This document shows, piece after piece, positions 35,672-44,932 of a stretch of 64,000 nt of DNA. Positions within the stretch are counted from its first letter, which is position 1, and every line of letters starts with the position of its first letter. A model generated the notes under the pieces. The model worked only from the letters and a program-made list of their open reading frames with translations. It was not told where the DNA came from and did not search any database. Both the position numbers and the translations under genes were made by a program. Source of the stretch: UBA2031 sp037189985 (GTDB lineage: Bacteria > Pseudomonadota > Gammaproteobacteria > Pseudomonadales > Moraxellaceae); NCBI GenBank assembly GCA_037189985.1, contig JBBCJX010000031.1, forward strand, positions 124,001-188,000, in the 5' to 3' direction.

Positions 35672-36865
35672 CTACAGCGCAGCCAGTCCTCTCTCGCAAT
35701 CCCGGCGGATGTCCTCGAAATCTTCAAGGCCGACGGCAATGCGTATCAGTCCCTCGGTGATACCGGCCGCAGCCTTAGCTTCAGGACTGAGCCGGCCATG
35801 TGTCGTCGAAGCAGGATGCGTGATCGTGGTCTTGGCATCGCCCAGATTGGCGGTAATGGAGAGCATCTTCACGGCATCGATGAAGCGCCAGGCCTCCTCA
35901 CGGCCACCTTTCAGCTCGAACGACACCACACCACCAAAACGGCGCTGCTGGCGCGCGGCCAGTTCATGCTGCGGATGTGTCGGCAAGCCGGCATAGTGCA
36001 CTGCCGCCACTCCGGGCTGCTGTGCCAGCCAGGCGGCAAGCCGGCCTGCACTCTCGGAATGGGCATCCATGCGCAGGCGCAAGGTTTCCAGCCCCTTCAG
36101 GAACACCCAGGCATTGAAGGCACTCAGTGTGGGGCCGCAGGTGCGCACCACTCCGAAGACCTCTTCCATTTCCTTCTGGCGCCCCACGACGGCCCCCCCC
36201 AGCACACGACCCTGTCCGTCAATGTACTTGGTGGCGGAATGGATCACGATGTCGGCACCCAGCGCCAGCGGCTGCTGCAACGCCGGCGTGCAGAAGCAGT
36301 TGTCCACCACCAGCAAGATGCCGTAACGGTGCGCCACCTCGGCAAGCGCCGCGATGTCTGCAATCTCGCAGAGCGGATTACTGGGGGTTTCCAGGAAAAA
36401 GAGTCGTGTCTCAGGCGTAACGGCCTTTTCCCAAGCAGCCACATCAGTGAGCGGAACAAACGTTGTCGTTACGCCAAACTTCTTCAGGTATTTGTCGAAC
36501 AGCACATTCGTCGTGCCGAACACACTGCGCGACGACACCACATGATCACCCGACTTCAGCAAGGCCAGGCAAGTGGACATGATGGCGGCCATGCCAGAAC
36601 TGGTGGCCACGCAACGCTCACCGCCCTCAAGCGCCGCCAGGCGCTCCTCGAAGACACGGACCGTAGGATTGGTGAAGCGCGAATAAATGTTGCCGGGCTC
36701 GCTGCCGCCAAAGCGGGCAGCTGCCTGGGCAGCACTGCCAAACACGAAAGATGAGGTCAGGAACATGGCCTCGCTGTTTTCCCCCTCGTTTGTCCTTGCC
36801 TGCCCGGAACGCACGGCAAGGCTGTCAAAAGCAAACCCGGAGAAAACATCGTCATGCTGACTCAT
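35672..36865 (-). CDS. metZ: O-succinylhomoserine sulfhydrylase
   Basis: PLP enzyme that makes homocysteine directly from O-succinylhomoserine and sulfide in methionine synthesis. It is 397 residues long. The PLP lysine lies in IHSATKYIDGQGRVLGG near residue 205. Family blocks SRFTNPTV, ATSSGMAAI and FLETPSNPLCEIADI are present. The start ATG has GAGG upstream. The metZ-purF-cvpA order is the Pseudomonas and Acinetobacter one, and this context favours metZ over other cystathionine-family enzymes. Confidence 0.93.
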   Translation of the reverse strand: MSQHDDVFSGFAFDSLAVRSGQARTNEGENSEAMFLTSSFVFGSAAQAAARFGGSEPGNIYSRFTNPTVRVFEERLAALEGGERCVATSSGMAAIMSTCLALLKSGDHVVSSRSVFGTTNVLFDKYLKKFGVTTTFVPLTDVAAWEKAVTPETRLFFLETPSNPLCEIADIAALAEVAHRYGILLVVDNCFCTPALQQPLALGADIVIHSATKYIDGQGRVLGGAVVGRQKEMEEVFGVVRTCGPTLSAFNAWVFLKGLETLRLRMDAHSESAGRLAAWLAQQPGVAAVHYAGLPTHPQHELAARQQRRFGGVVSFELKGGREEAWRFIDAVKMLSITANLGDAKTTITHPASTTHGRLSPEAKAAAGITEGLIRIAVGLEDFEDIRRDCERGLAAL

Positions 36866-36930
36866 GAAAACCTACCTCAAGCTGCAAACCTCAAACTGCA
36901 AGGCGACTCACGCCACCACAGCACGGACAC

Positions 36931-38448
36931 TCAATTACCGTTGGAAAGATCCACGATGGTCGGGCCGCTTTCCTCACCATTCCTGACTTTCTTGGCAGCA
37001 TCACTGCGTGAAGACTGCAGGGCATCCAGATAGGCGTCGTCGATATCACCCGTAACATACTCGCCGTTGAAGACGGAGCAGTCGAAGCGCTCGATTTTCG
37101 GATTACCTTCCCGTGCTGCCGCCACCAGATCGTTGAGATCCTGGTATATCAGGCGATCCGCACCAATGATGGTGCAGACCTCTTCTTCACTGTGCCCTGC
37201 CGCAATCAGCTCGCTGCTTACCGGCATGTCGATGCCATAGACATTGGGAAATTTCACGGGTGGTGCCGCTGAAGCGAAATACACCTTGTTGGCCCCCGCA
37301 TCGCGGGCCATCTGGATGATTTCACGGCAAGTCGTACCACGCACGATGGAGTCATCGACCAAGAGCACATTCTTGCCCTGGAACTCCAGCTCGATGGGAT
37401 TCAGCTTCTGGCGCACGGATTTCCGGCGCTGGCCTTGACCGGGCATGATGAAGGTACGCCCGATGTAGCGATTCTTGATGAAACCTTCGCGGTACTTCAC
37501 GTTGAGCTGGTTGGCCAACTCAAGGGCTGAGGTACGGCTGGTGTCCGGAATCGGGATCACCACATCAATATCGTGCTCGCCCCAGTCCCGCATGATCTTC
37601 TGGGCCAGCTTCTCACCCATGCGCAGTCTCGCCTTATAGACCGAGATGTTGTCCATGATGGAATCCGGACGCGCAAAATAGACATATTCGAAAATGCAGG
37701 GAGAGTACTTGGGGTTTTCCGCACACTGGCGTGTGAAAAGCTGTCCATCGGCATTGATAAAAACCGCTTCGCCCGGCTCAAGGTCTCGCACTACCCGGAA
37801 ACCCAGCGAAGTGATGGCAACCGATTCCGATGCCACGATGTATTCCTTGCCGGCATCCGTATCACGTTCGCCAAACACGATGGGCCGGATGCCATTGGGA
37901 TCACGGAAACCGACGATGCCGTAACCGGTAATCATGGCCACGACGGCATAGGCACCCTTGCAGCGTTTGTGCACGGCGGCAACGGCTGCAAACACGTCGT
38001 TCTCACCCGGGTTGAACTTGTTCTGCGCCTGCAACTCATGGGCAAAGACATTCAGCAGGACTTCCGAATCCGAATCCGTATTGATGTGGCGCAGGTCAGT
38101 GCGGAAAAGGTCACGGGCAATTTCATGGGCATTGGTCAGGTTGCCGTTGTGCGCCAGCGTGATGCCATAGGGAGAGTTGACATAGAAAGGCTGCGCTTCG
38201 GCCGAACTGGAAGAGCCGGCCGTGGGGTAGCGCACATGCCCGATACCGAAATGGCCGACCAACCGCACCATGTGACGGGTATGGAAAACATCACGGACCA
38301 TGCCGTTTTCCTTGCGCAGGAAGAGCCGACCGTTATGACAGGTGACGATGCCGGCGGCATCCTGGCCACGGTGCTGCAGTACCGTCAGCGCATCATAGAG
38401 GGGCTGGTTGACCGGGGATTTGCCTGCAATGCCCACAATACCGCACAT
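36931..38448 (-). CDS. purF: Amidophosphoribosyltransferase
   Basis: First committed enzyme of purine synthesis; it uses glutamine and PRPP to make phosphoribosylamine. The ATG at 38448 is required because it places the nucleophile at Cys2 (MCGIVGIAGKSPV); GAGG lies nine bases upstream, and the open frame 29 codons further up is excluded. It is 505 residues long. The class II glutaminase half has HRGQDAAGI and ending SSSAEAQPFYVN. The phosphoribosyltransferase half has the PRPP motif VLLVDDSIVRGTT. It follows cvpA by 19 bases. Confidence 0.97.
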   Translation of the reverse strand: MCGIVGIAGKSPVNQPLYDALTVLQHRGQDAAGIVTCHNGRLFLRKENGMVRDVFHTRHMVRLVGHFGIGHVRYPTAGSSSSAEAQPFYVNSPYGITLAHNGNLTNAHEIARDLFRTDLRHINTDSDSEVLLNVFAHELQAQNKFNPGENDVFAAVAAVHKRCKGAYAVVAMITGYGIVGFRDPNGIRPIVFGERDTDAGKEYIVASESVAITSLGFRVVRDLEPGEAVFINADGQLFTRQCAENPKYSPCIFEYVYFARPDSIMDNISVYKARLRMGEKLAQKIMRDWGEHDIDVVIPIPDTSRTSALELANQLNVKYREGFIKNRYIGRTFIMPGQGQRRKSVRQKLNPIELEFQGKNVLLVDDSIVRGTTCREIIQMARDAGANKVYFASAAPPVKFPNVYGIDMPVSSELIAAGHSEEEVCTIIGADRLIYQDLNDLVAAAREGNPKIERFDCSVFNGEYVTGDIDDAYLDALQSSRSDAAKKVRNGEESGPTIVDLSNGN

Positions 38449-38467
38449 AAAAGGAACCTCTGACGAA

Positions 38468-39028
38468 TCATTGTTGCCTGTGCGTCGCCTTGCCGGTGGC
38501 GGCATCGGCGGGGACAGGCGCTTGCGGGACGGCATCCTTTTTACCGGCCTCTTTTGCTGCTCGCACTATCTTGGTCCGGAGTTCACGCCCGAGCAGCTCG
38601 TAGCGCATGAACTCGCGAGGCAGCCGTGCCTCTTTCCACCACGCATCGCGACTCACGAAAGGCGCTGCCATGATGACCAGCGCCAGCACCACAATCAGGC
38701 CACGTACCAGGCCAAAGACCGCGCCCAGCAAACGGTCAATGCCCCTGACACCGGCGGCATCCATCAGGCTCATCACCAGATAGCCCGCCAAGCTAGCCAG
38801 CAACAGTGTCGCTACGAACAAGCCGCCCCAGGCAACCACCAGCCGCAGTGACGGCGTGCTGATGTAATCCACGAGCAGCGCGTCCAGTGGTGCGTGATAG
38901 AGCCTTGCCACCACATACGCTGCAAACCATCCTGCCAGTGAAAACGCCTCGCGCACAAAGCCACGAAAAACGCCAAACAGAATGGAAGCCGCAATGATGA
39001 CGAGAATGACGGTATCGGCAGGATGCAT
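38468..39028 (-). CDS. cvpA: CvpA family membrane protein
   Basis: Inner-membrane protein named for colicin V production in E. coli; its exact function is unsettled. The ATG at 39028 (MHPADTVILVIIAA) follows GGAAGGG and gives 186 residues; the earlier in-frame start is not needed. Four hydrophobic segments lie at about 5-25, 30-48, 68-90 and 105-125, followed by a polar tail. It is co-transcribed with purF, which it precedes, as in most gammaproteobacteria. An extended -10 element lies at 39134-39142. Confidence 0.92.
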   Translation of the reverse strand: MHPADTVILVIIAASILFGVFRGFVREAFSLAGWFAAYVVARLYHAPLDALLVDYISTPSLRLVVAWGGLFVATLLLASLAGYLVMSLMDAAGVRGIDRLLGAVFGLVRGLIVVLALVIMAAPFVSRDAWWKEARLPREFMRYELLGRELRTKIVRAAKEAGKKDAVPQAPVPADAATGKATHRQQ

Positions 39029-39133
39029 ACCCTTCCCGTTTCCTGATGGATACTGGCAGTACTCACGGGCCGCGAAGAGCAGATACTGCACAAACGGCAA
39101 GCGGCAGTCGTTTCCTCCTGCCGCCCGGCGCGG

Positions 39134-39142
39134 ATTCTAGCA
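39134..39142 (-). promoter_or_regulatory. Extended -10 promoter of cvpA-purF
   Basis: TGCTAGAAT on the minus strand is followed by CCGCGCC. The same element occurs upstream of trpF (44922) and prmB (62025). There is no recognisable -35 box. Confidence 0.55.
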
Positions 39143-39171
39143 CAGCCCCCCTTGGGGCCCGTAAGCGGTTT

Positions 39172-39936
39172 TCAGGGCTTGTATGCCTGCAGCCATCCAT
39201 CCAGCTTGAACTCCGGATCAGCCGCCAGACGCGCCTTGACAGACTCAGCCACCTCGCGCCGCAACTCAGGCCCGACCAGCACACGCCATGCCCCACCCTG
39301 CTGCTGCACGACGGCACGATAACTTTTCTGGCGCAGGCGCTGGGCCAGATCATCTGCCTTGTCACGCGTCGACAGGCTCGCCACCTGCACCACCCAGGCA
39401 GTTGGCAAGGCGGCCGCCTCCGGGGCTGCGGCAACAGGCTTTGTCTCCGGCTGGCTGGCCTGTGCGGTCACCCTGGCCTTTTCCTGTTCGGCTTTGGCCT
39501 TGGCTTCCTGGGCAGCCTTTTCGCGTGCCAATTTTTCCTGCGCCGCTTTTTCCGCAGCAGCCTTCGCAGCGGCGGCTTTGGCCTGGGCAGCCTTTTCCTC
39601 TGCCAGCCGGCTTGCCTCATTTTGGGCAGGGGAAGGAACAGGAGCAGTTGCAGGCGCCACCGCAGCGATGTCCGGTTTCACATCCTCCTCTACCAAGGCC
39701 GCCGCATCGGTTTCCGGCACCTCAGCGTGCACACTGGCCACGGACTGCTCTGCCTCGGCAACCGCTGCTTCCAGATTCGGGCTGATCTCCTCCACGCCGG
39801 CAACAACAGGCGGAGCAGGCATGGGGGGTACGGTCAGCGCAGCCCCCGACCCGTCCAGCAGCATGGGCAAGAAGAGGATCGCACCTGCCACCAGAACCAG
39901 TCCGCCGAGCAAACGCTGCTTGATTGCCTTTTCCAT
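39172..39936 (-). CDS. dedD: SPOR-domain protein (DedD-like)
   Basis: Cell-division-associated inner-membrane protein; the SPOR domain binds glycan strands stripped of stem peptides at the septum. It is 254 residues long. A short cytoplasmic N-terminus (MEKAIKQRLLGG) is followed by one membrane helix at about 10-28. A long low-complexity linker rich in Ala, Glu and Lys (about 105-160, helical repeats of the KAAAEKAA type) leads to the C-terminal SPOR domain at about 178-252. Location between folC and cvpA matches dedD. Confidence 0.9.
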   Translation of the reverse strand: MEKAIKQRLLGGLVLVAGAILFLPMLLDGSGAALTVPPMPAPPVVAGVEEISPNLEAAVAEAEQSVASVHAEVPETDAAALVEEDVKPDIAAVAPATAPVPSPAQNEASRLAEEKAAQAKAAAAKAAAEKAAQEKLAREKAAQEAKAKAEQEKARVTAQASQPETKPVAAAPEAAALPTAWVVQVASLSTRDKADDLAQRLRQKSYRAVVQQQGGAWRVLVGPELRREVAESVKARLAADPEFKLDGWLQAYKP

Positions 39937-39945
39937 CGTGTTTTC

Positions 39946-41187
39946 TCAGAGTCCGAGTGCCCGCTGCGCAGCGGCGACGGTATAGAAAGAGCCGAAGACG
40001 AGGATTCTATCGGTTGGCCGGGCCTGCTGACGAGCCACCTTCAATGCCGCAGCCACCCCCGGATACACGCCGCCGACATGACAGCCACGGGCATGCAACA
40101 TGAGCCGGATATCTGCCGCCTTTGCAGCTCTCGGCACGGGCAGCCCCGCCACAAACCAGCTGTCGACACGTCCCAGGCAACCTTCAATCACGCCGCCAAT
40201 ATCCTTGTCGGCCAGCATGGCGAATACGGCCAAGGTGCGCTGCCCTGCTGTTGGTGTGGCCAGTTGGCGCATCAGGAAGTCGACGCCATGGGGATTGTGG
40301 GCAACATCCAGCAATATCCGGGGAGACTCGCCCGCCACCTGTAAACGCCCGGGCAAGGCAGCAAGGCTCAAGCCTTCCCGCAGAGCCGTTTCTCCCACCA
40401 CAAGCGGTGCTGCAAAAAGGGCAGCCAGCGCTGTCGCCGCATTCTCCAGTGCCAGTCGGGGTTTGGGCAGGCCGGTCAGTACACGCTGGCCGTCATGCCA
40501 AGCCCAAGAGTTACCCTCGTCACGAAAGTCGAAATCACGGCCACTGCGGGCAAGGACAGCCCCCGTCTGCAATGCCGTCTCCTCCAGCTCCAAAGGTGGC
40601 TTGGTATCTCCGCATATGGCCGGCCGACCAGCACGGAAGATGCCTGCTTTTTCACGGGCAATGGCCTCACGGGTATTACCAAGATATTCGACATGATCAA
40701 TGCCTATGCTGGTCACCACGGCAACATCGGCATCAATCAGGTTCACGGCATCCAGCCGCCCCCCCAGCCCAACCTCCAGAATCCAGACATCCAGTACCGC
40801 CTTACGGAATATCCAGAACGCTGCGAGTGTCGTGAACTCGAAATAGGTCAGAGACACCTCACCCTGTGCAAGCTGTACCTGCTCGAAAGCTGCAACCAGC
40901 TCTGACTCAGTGACGGGAATACCCTGCACACAGATACGCTCACCGAAATGCAGCAAATGCGGAGACGTATAACTGCCCACACGCAAACCTGCCGCCCGGT
41001 AAATACTGACCAGCGTCGCTACCGTGGAGCCCTTGCCATTGGTGCCTGCCACGGTAATGACTGGGCAACCGGGATCACGTACGCCAAGGCGATCAGCAAC
41101 TTTTTCTATGCGATCAAGGCCCATGTCGATGGCGACAGGATGCTGCAACTCCAGCCAGGAAAGCCATTCATCAAGTGATCTGCTCAT
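39946..41187 (-). CDS. folC: Dihydrofolate synthase / folylpolyglutamate synthase
   Basis: Bifunctional ligase that adds glutamate to dihydropteroate and extends folate polyglutamate tails. The ATG at 41187 (MSRSLDEWLSWLE) gives 413 residues; nine earlier codons are open but include the terminator region. The P-loop is VAGTNGKGSTVATL at about 45-58. Mur ligase motifs TSPHLLHFGERI and the C-terminal domain signature LLDVAHNPHGVDFLM are present. The gene follows accD across a terminator and lies nine bases before dedD. Confidence 0.95.
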   Translation of the reverse strand: MSRSLDEWLSWLELQHPVAIDMGLDRIEKVADRLGVRDPGCPVITVAGTNGKGSTVATLVSIYRAAGLRVGSYTSPHLLHFGERICVQGIPVTESELVAAFEQVQLAQGEVSLTYFEFTTLAAFWIFRKAVLDVWILEVGLGGRLDAVNLIDADVAVVTSIGIDHVEYLGNTREAIAREKAGIFRAGRPAICGDTKPPLELEETALQTGAVLARSGRDFDFRDEGNSWAWHDGQRVLTGLPKPRLALENAATALAALFAAPLVVGETALREGLSLAALPGRLQVAGESPRILLDVAHNPHGVDFLMRQLATPTAGQRTLAVFAMLADKDIGGVIEGCLGRVDSWFVAGLPVPRAAKAADIRLMLHARGCHVGGVYPGVAAALKVARQQARPTDRILVFGSFYTVAAAQRALGL

Positions 41188-41212
41188 TGCAAAACTGCCT
41201 GCCTGAAAAAAC

Positions 41213-41240
41213 AAAAATCGGCCACAAGGGCCGATTTTTT
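41213..41240. terminator. Terminator between accD and folC
   Basis: The stem ATCGGCC/GGCCGAT has five A on one side and six T on the other, directly after the accD stop. It can work in both directions. Confidence 0.8.
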
Positions 41241-41252
41241 CCGGAAACCCTG

Positions 41253-42116
41253 TCAGATCGGGTAATGGGTGAATTTGGACAAAAGGCGGAAAACCGTATC
41301 ACGCATTTCATGGCGATGAATGATGATGTCCACGGCCCCGTGTGCCAGCAGGAATTCGGAGCGCTGGAAGCCTTCCGGCAACTTCTGCCGCACGGTCTGC
41401 TCGATGACGCGCGGCCCTGCAAAACCGATGAGGGCATTGGGTTCAGCCGCGTTCACGTCACCCAGCATGGCAAGACTTGCCGACACACCGCCGTACACCG
41501 GGTCGGTCATGAAGGAAATGAAGGGAATCCCTTGGCTCTTCATTTTTTCCAGAGCTGCCGATGTCTTGGCCATCTGCATCAGGGAGAACAACGCCTCCTG
41601 CATGCGGGCACCACCGGAAGCAGCAAAGCAGATCAGCGGAATCCGGTGCTCAAGGCAGACATTCACCGCATGGACGAACTTGGCACCGACCACTGATCCC
41701 ATAGAGCCGCCCATGAAATTGAATTCGAAAGCGGCGACTACCAGAGGCAGCCCGTTGAGATTTCCCTTCATGACAACCAGTGCATCTTTTTCGCCCGTCT
41801 GCTTCTGGGCAGCGACAATGCGGTCCTTGTACTTCTTGCTGTCCTTGAATTTCAGCTTGTCATCCGGCTCAAGGTCAGCCGCAATTTCCTCACGACCGTC
41901 AGCATCCAGAAAGAAATCAATGCGCTCGCGGGCATTGATACGGAGATGGTGATCACACTTGGGACATACATTGATGCAGCGATCCAGTTCCGGCTTGTAG
42001 AGCACGGCATCGCACTTAGGGCATTTGCGCCAGAGCCCTTCGGGAACAGCTGCACGGCGCTCATCGACACTTTTGCCGACATTGGGAAGGATTTTCTCGA
42101 TCCAGCTGGAGCTCAT
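41253..42116 (-). CDS. accD: Acetyl-CoA carboxylase carboxyltransferase subunit beta
   Basis: Zinc-containing subunit of the transferase half of acetyl-CoA carboxylase, the first step of fatty acid synthesis. It is 287 residues long. The N-terminal four-cysteine zinc ribbon is CPKCDAVLYKPELDRC followed by CPKCDHH at about 33-60. The crotonase-like core has GGSMGSVVGAKFV and the oxyanion segment ASGGARMQEA. The start ATG has AGGGAG upstream. It lies after trpA with an 82-base gap that contains a direct repeat. Confidence 0.97.
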   Translation of the reverse strand: MSSSWIEKILPNVGKSVDERRAAVPEGLWRKCPKCDAVLYKPELDRCINVCPKCDHHLRINARERIDFFLDADGREEIAADLEPDDKLKFKDSKKYKDRIVAAQKQTGEKDALVVMKGNLNGLPLVVAAFEFNFMGGSMGSVVGAKFVHAVNVCLEHRIPLICFAASGGARMQEALFSLMQMAKTSAALEKMKSQGIPFISFMTDPVYGGVSASLAMLGDVNAAEPNALIGFAGPRVIEQTVRQKLPEGFQRSEFLLAHGAVDIIIHRHEMRDTVFRLLSKFTHYPI

Positions 42117-42170
42117 TTTTTACTCCCTGACAGACCGGCACTGACCAAGCCGGGCCGTCATCATTATCTT

Positions 42171-42194
42171 GTTGTTCCGAAGTCGTTGTTCCGA
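42171..42194. repeat. Short direct repeat between trpA and accD
   Basis: GTTGTTCCGA occurs twice, at 42171-42180 and 42185-42194, with a four-base gap (14-base period). It lies in the region where an accD promoter would be expected. Confidence 0.6.
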
Positions 42195-42198
42195 GGCG

Positions 42199-43008
42199 CT
42201 ATCCGCGTTTGTCCATGGCCTGGCGCATGTCGCCCAGAATACCCGCCAGAGCCGCCGGAATTGCCGGCACATCGCTTTGCAAACTGGCCACCCGGTCCAC
42301 GAGCACCGACCCCACCACAACGCCATCGGCGTGGGCAGCCACTGCTGCTGCCGTTCTGGCGTCCTTGATACCAAAACCCACCCCTATGGGCAAATGACTG
42401 ATCGTCCGGATTGTTTCAATCCGTTTGGTGACTTCAGGTATGTCCAGCGTGGCGGCTCCCGTGACACCCTTGAGCGAAACATAATACACATAGCCGCTAG
42501 CAGCCTCGGTAATAAGCCGGATGCGCTCAGGTGTCGTGGTGGGTGCCAGCAGATAAATGGGATCAAGCCCCCTCTTCCGCAGCTCACCGACCAGATCATC
42601 AGCCTCTTCCGGTGGCAGGTCGACCGTCAATACACCGTCCACCCCGGCATCGGCAGCCGTCTCAGCAAACGCGGCATAGCCCATGACCTCGACAGGATTC
42701 AGATAACCCATCAGGACCACGGGGGTTATCGCATCCTTCAAGCGGAACTCACGTACCATTTTCAGCACATCACGCAAGCTGACGTCATGATGCAGGGCGC
42801 GCTCATGAGCCTTGGTAATGACAGGTCCATCGGCCATGGGATCGGAAAAAGGAACGCCGAGTTCGATGATGTCGACACCGGCCTCCACCATGGCATGCAT
42901 GATGGCAACCGTGATCCCGGGCTCGGGATCGCCTGCAACGATATACGGAATCAATGCCTGGCGCCCCTGTGACTTAAGGGAGGCAAAACAGGCGGGAATA
43001 CGTGACAT
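42199..43008 (-). CDS. trpA: Tryptophan synthase alpha chain
   Basis: Converts indole-3-glycerol phosphate to indole and glyceraldehyde 3-phosphate inside the alpha2beta2 complex. The ATG at 43008 (MSRIPACFASL) has GGAGCC upstream and gives 269 residues, the normal length; the frame open further up overlaps trpB. Catalytic Glu is in DIIELGVPFSDPMADG and Asp in GVLTVDLPPEE. The phosphate-binding loop is GFGIKDART. It follows trpB by 43 bases. Confidence 0.97.
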   Translation of the reverse strand: MSRIPACFASLKSQGRQALIPYIVAGDPEPGITVAIMHAMVEAGVDIIELGVPFSDPMADGPVITKAHERALHHDVSLRDVLKMVREFRLKDAITPVVLMGYLNPVEVMGYAAFAETAADAGVDGVLTVDLPPEEADDLVGELRKRGLDPIYLLAPTTTPERIRLITEAASGYVYYVSLKGVTGAATLDIPEVTKRIETIRTISHLPIGVGFGIKDARTAAAVAAHADGVVVGSVLVDRVASLQSDVPAIPAALAGILGDMRQAMDKRG

Positions 43009-43051
43009 GGGTCTGGCTCCAGAAACAGTCGGTTCGGCACGAAATCCGTGC

Positions 43052-44263
43052 TCAGACAGAAATTCCGTCAATCTTCGCCACCGTCAGCAGGTCCTTGTCG
43101 CCGCGACCGGAAAGATTGCAGATGATGATGCGATCACTCGCCATGGTCGGCGCCAGTTTCTGCACCCAGGCAACAGCATGACTGGATTCCAGCGCAGGAA
43201 TGATTCCTTCCTTGTGGGTAAGCTCACGGAAACCGGCCAGTGCCTCGTCATCCGTGATGCCCACGTAATTCACACGACCGATATCCTTGAGCCAGCTGTG
43301 CTCGGGGCCCACACCGGGATAATCCAGACCGGCAGAGACGGAATGCGTTTCGATGATCTGACCGTTGTCGTCTTCCATCAGATAGGTGCGATTGCCATGC
43401 AAGACGCCGGGGCGACCGGCATTCAGGGGAGCTGCATGCTCACCCGTGGCAATTCCCCTGCCTGCCGCTTCCACGCCATACATGAGCACGTCGGCATCGT
43501 TCAGGAAGGGATGGAAAAGGCCGATGGCATTTGAACCACCACCCACGCAAGCTACCAATGCATCCGGTAAGCGCCCGGTTTGCGCGAGGCATTGCTCGCG
43601 AGCTTCGCGGCCAATGATGCACTGGAAGTCACGCACCAGCATGGGATAGGGATGCGGGCCGGCTACGGTGCCGATGATGTAAAAAGTGTTGTCAACATGC
43701 GTGACCCAGTCACGCATGGCTTCGTTCATGGCATCTTTCAGGGTTTTGGAGCCGGACGTCACGGGAACAACCGTGGCTCCCAGCAATTTCATGCGATAGA
43801 CGTTCATGGACTGCCGCTTGACGTCTTCTTCGCCCATGTACACCACGCACTCAAGACCAAGGCGAGCGGCAATCGTTGCGGTGGCGACACCATGCTGACC
43901 GGCACCGGTTTCTGCAATCACGCGCGTCTTGCCGGAGTGCTTGGCCAGCAAGGCCTGGCCAATCGTGTTGTTGACCTTGTGTGCGCCCGTGTGATTCAGG
44001 TCTTCACGCTTGAGATAAACTTGCGCGCCTCCCAACTCGCGACTCCAGCGCTCGGCATGATAAAGCGGCGATGGGCGGCCCACATAAAACGCCAGATCAC
44101 GATCAAACTCGGCAATGAATTCAGGATCGTTCTTGAGACGGGCATACAGTGCTTCTAGATCGGTCAGTGCCGCCATCAATGTTTCAGAAACAAAACGGCC
44201 ACCATGAATGCCGAAATGTCCCTTGGCATCCGGAAACCGGGAAAAATCAACAGGCTTGTTCAT
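43052..44263 (-). CDS. trpB: Tryptophan synthase beta chain
   Basis: PLP enzyme that joins indole and serine to make tryptophan. It is 403 residues long. The PLP lysine lies in LNHTGAHKVNNTIGQAL near residue 92, and the phosphate-binding glycines are in CVGGGSNAIG. The catalytic glutamate region is ETGAGQHG. Its ATG overlaps the trpF stop (ATGA), so trpF and trpB are translationally coupled. Confidence 0.97.
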   Translation of the reverse strand: MNKPVDFSRFPDAKGHFGIHGGRFVSETLMAALTDLEALYARLKNDPEFIAEFDRDLAFYVGRPSPLYHAERWSRELGGAQVYLKREDLNHTGAHKVNNTIGQALLAKHSGKTRVIAETGAGQHGVATATIAARLGLECVVYMGEEDVKRQSMNVYRMKLLGATVVPVTSGSKTLKDAMNEAMRDWVTHVDNTFYIIGTVAGPHPYPMLVRDFQCIIGREAREQCLAQTGRLPDALVACVGGGSNAIGLFHPFLNDADVLMYGVEAAGRGIATGEHAAPLNAGRPGVLHGNRTYLMEDDNGQIIETHSVSAGLDYPGVGPEHSWLKDIGRVNYVGITDDEALAGFRELTHKEGIIPALESSHAVAWVQKLAPTMASDRIIICNLSGRGDKDLLTVAKIDGISV

Positions 44264-44895
44264 ACTGCTTTTGCTCCTGCATTTACCGCGGCGATAAATG
44301 CGTCAATCAGTGAGGCACTCTTGATGCCTTTGGATACTTCCACCCCGCCACTCACATCCACGGCGTAAGGCCGGGTTTCCTGAATGGCACGAGCAACATT
44401 GTCCGGGGTCAATCCACCCGCCAGTATCAACGGCTTCTCCACTTTTTCCGGAAAACTCTTCCAGTCAAACGTCTGCCCGGTGCCACCCTTGAGGTCAGGA
44501 TGCCAGGCATCCAGCAAGATGCCTGCTGCGCCAGGATAGGCCGCAATTTCCGCAAGCACGTCCTGCCCGGGCTTAACGGCAATCGCCTTGATCCAGGGAT
44601 GGCCGAAGCTGCCGCAGAATGCCTCGCTTTCTTCACCGTGGAACTGCAAGAGACCGAGAGGAAGCAAGCGCAGCAGCTCGCGCACTTCTTCAGTCGATGG
44701 ATTCACCACCAGCCCCACCGTCGTCACAAAGGGAGGCAGTTGGCGGATGATGAGAGCAGCCTGCTCCGGCGAAATGTAACGCGGGCTGGGAGAGTAAAAG
44801 ACAAAGCCCAGCGCATCCGCACCGGCTGCAATGGCGGCCTGGGCATCCTCAAGGCGGGTAATGCCGCAAATCTTGACGCGAACGTGAGTGGGCAA
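44260..44895 (-). CDS. trpF: Phosphoribosylanthranilate isomerase
   Basis: Amadori rearrangement step of tryptophan synthesis. The open frame runs up to 45039 without an internal ATG near the conserved N-terminus. I place the start at TTG 44895, giving 211 residues beginning before VRVKICGITR. This fits the family length (about 205-210) and the promoter element at 44922, which excludes the longer version. Catalytic Cys is in KICGITR and Asp in VDVSGGVE. There is no good ribosome-binding site, so the exact start is uncertain. It heads a trpF-trpB-trpA operon. Confidence 0.93.
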   Translation of the reverse strand: MPTHVRVKICGITRLEDAQAAIAAGADALGFVFYSPSPRYISPEQAALIIRQLPPFVTTVGLVVNPSTEEVRELLRLLPLGLLQFHGEESEAFCGSFGHPWIKAIAVKPGQDVLAEIAAYPGAAGILLDAWHPDLKGGTGQTFDWKSFPEKVEKPLILAGGLTPDNVARAIQETRPYAVDVSGGVEVSKGIKSASLIDAFIAAVNAGAKAV

Positions 44896-44921
44896 GGCAA
44901 GACAGCCGTGTAAAAGCGGAG

Positions 44922-44930
44922 ATTCTAGCA
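44922..44930 (-). promoter_or_regulatory. Extended -10 promoter of trpFBA
   Basis: TGCTAGAAT on the minus strand is followed by CTCCGC and lies across the truA stop. The predicted start is about 20 bases before the TTG start of trpF. No -35 box is visible. Confidence 0.55.
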
Positions 44931-44932
44931 GC

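Noticed and set aside
38449..38535. Longer purF with 29 additional N-terminal residues
   Set aside because: It would bury the Cys2 nucleophile and overlap cvpA; the ATG at 38448 has its own ribosome-binding site.
39046..40344. A 432-residue open frame on the plus strand
   Set aside because: Antisense to the SPOR-protein and folC genes; cysteine- and leucine-rich low-complexity translation.
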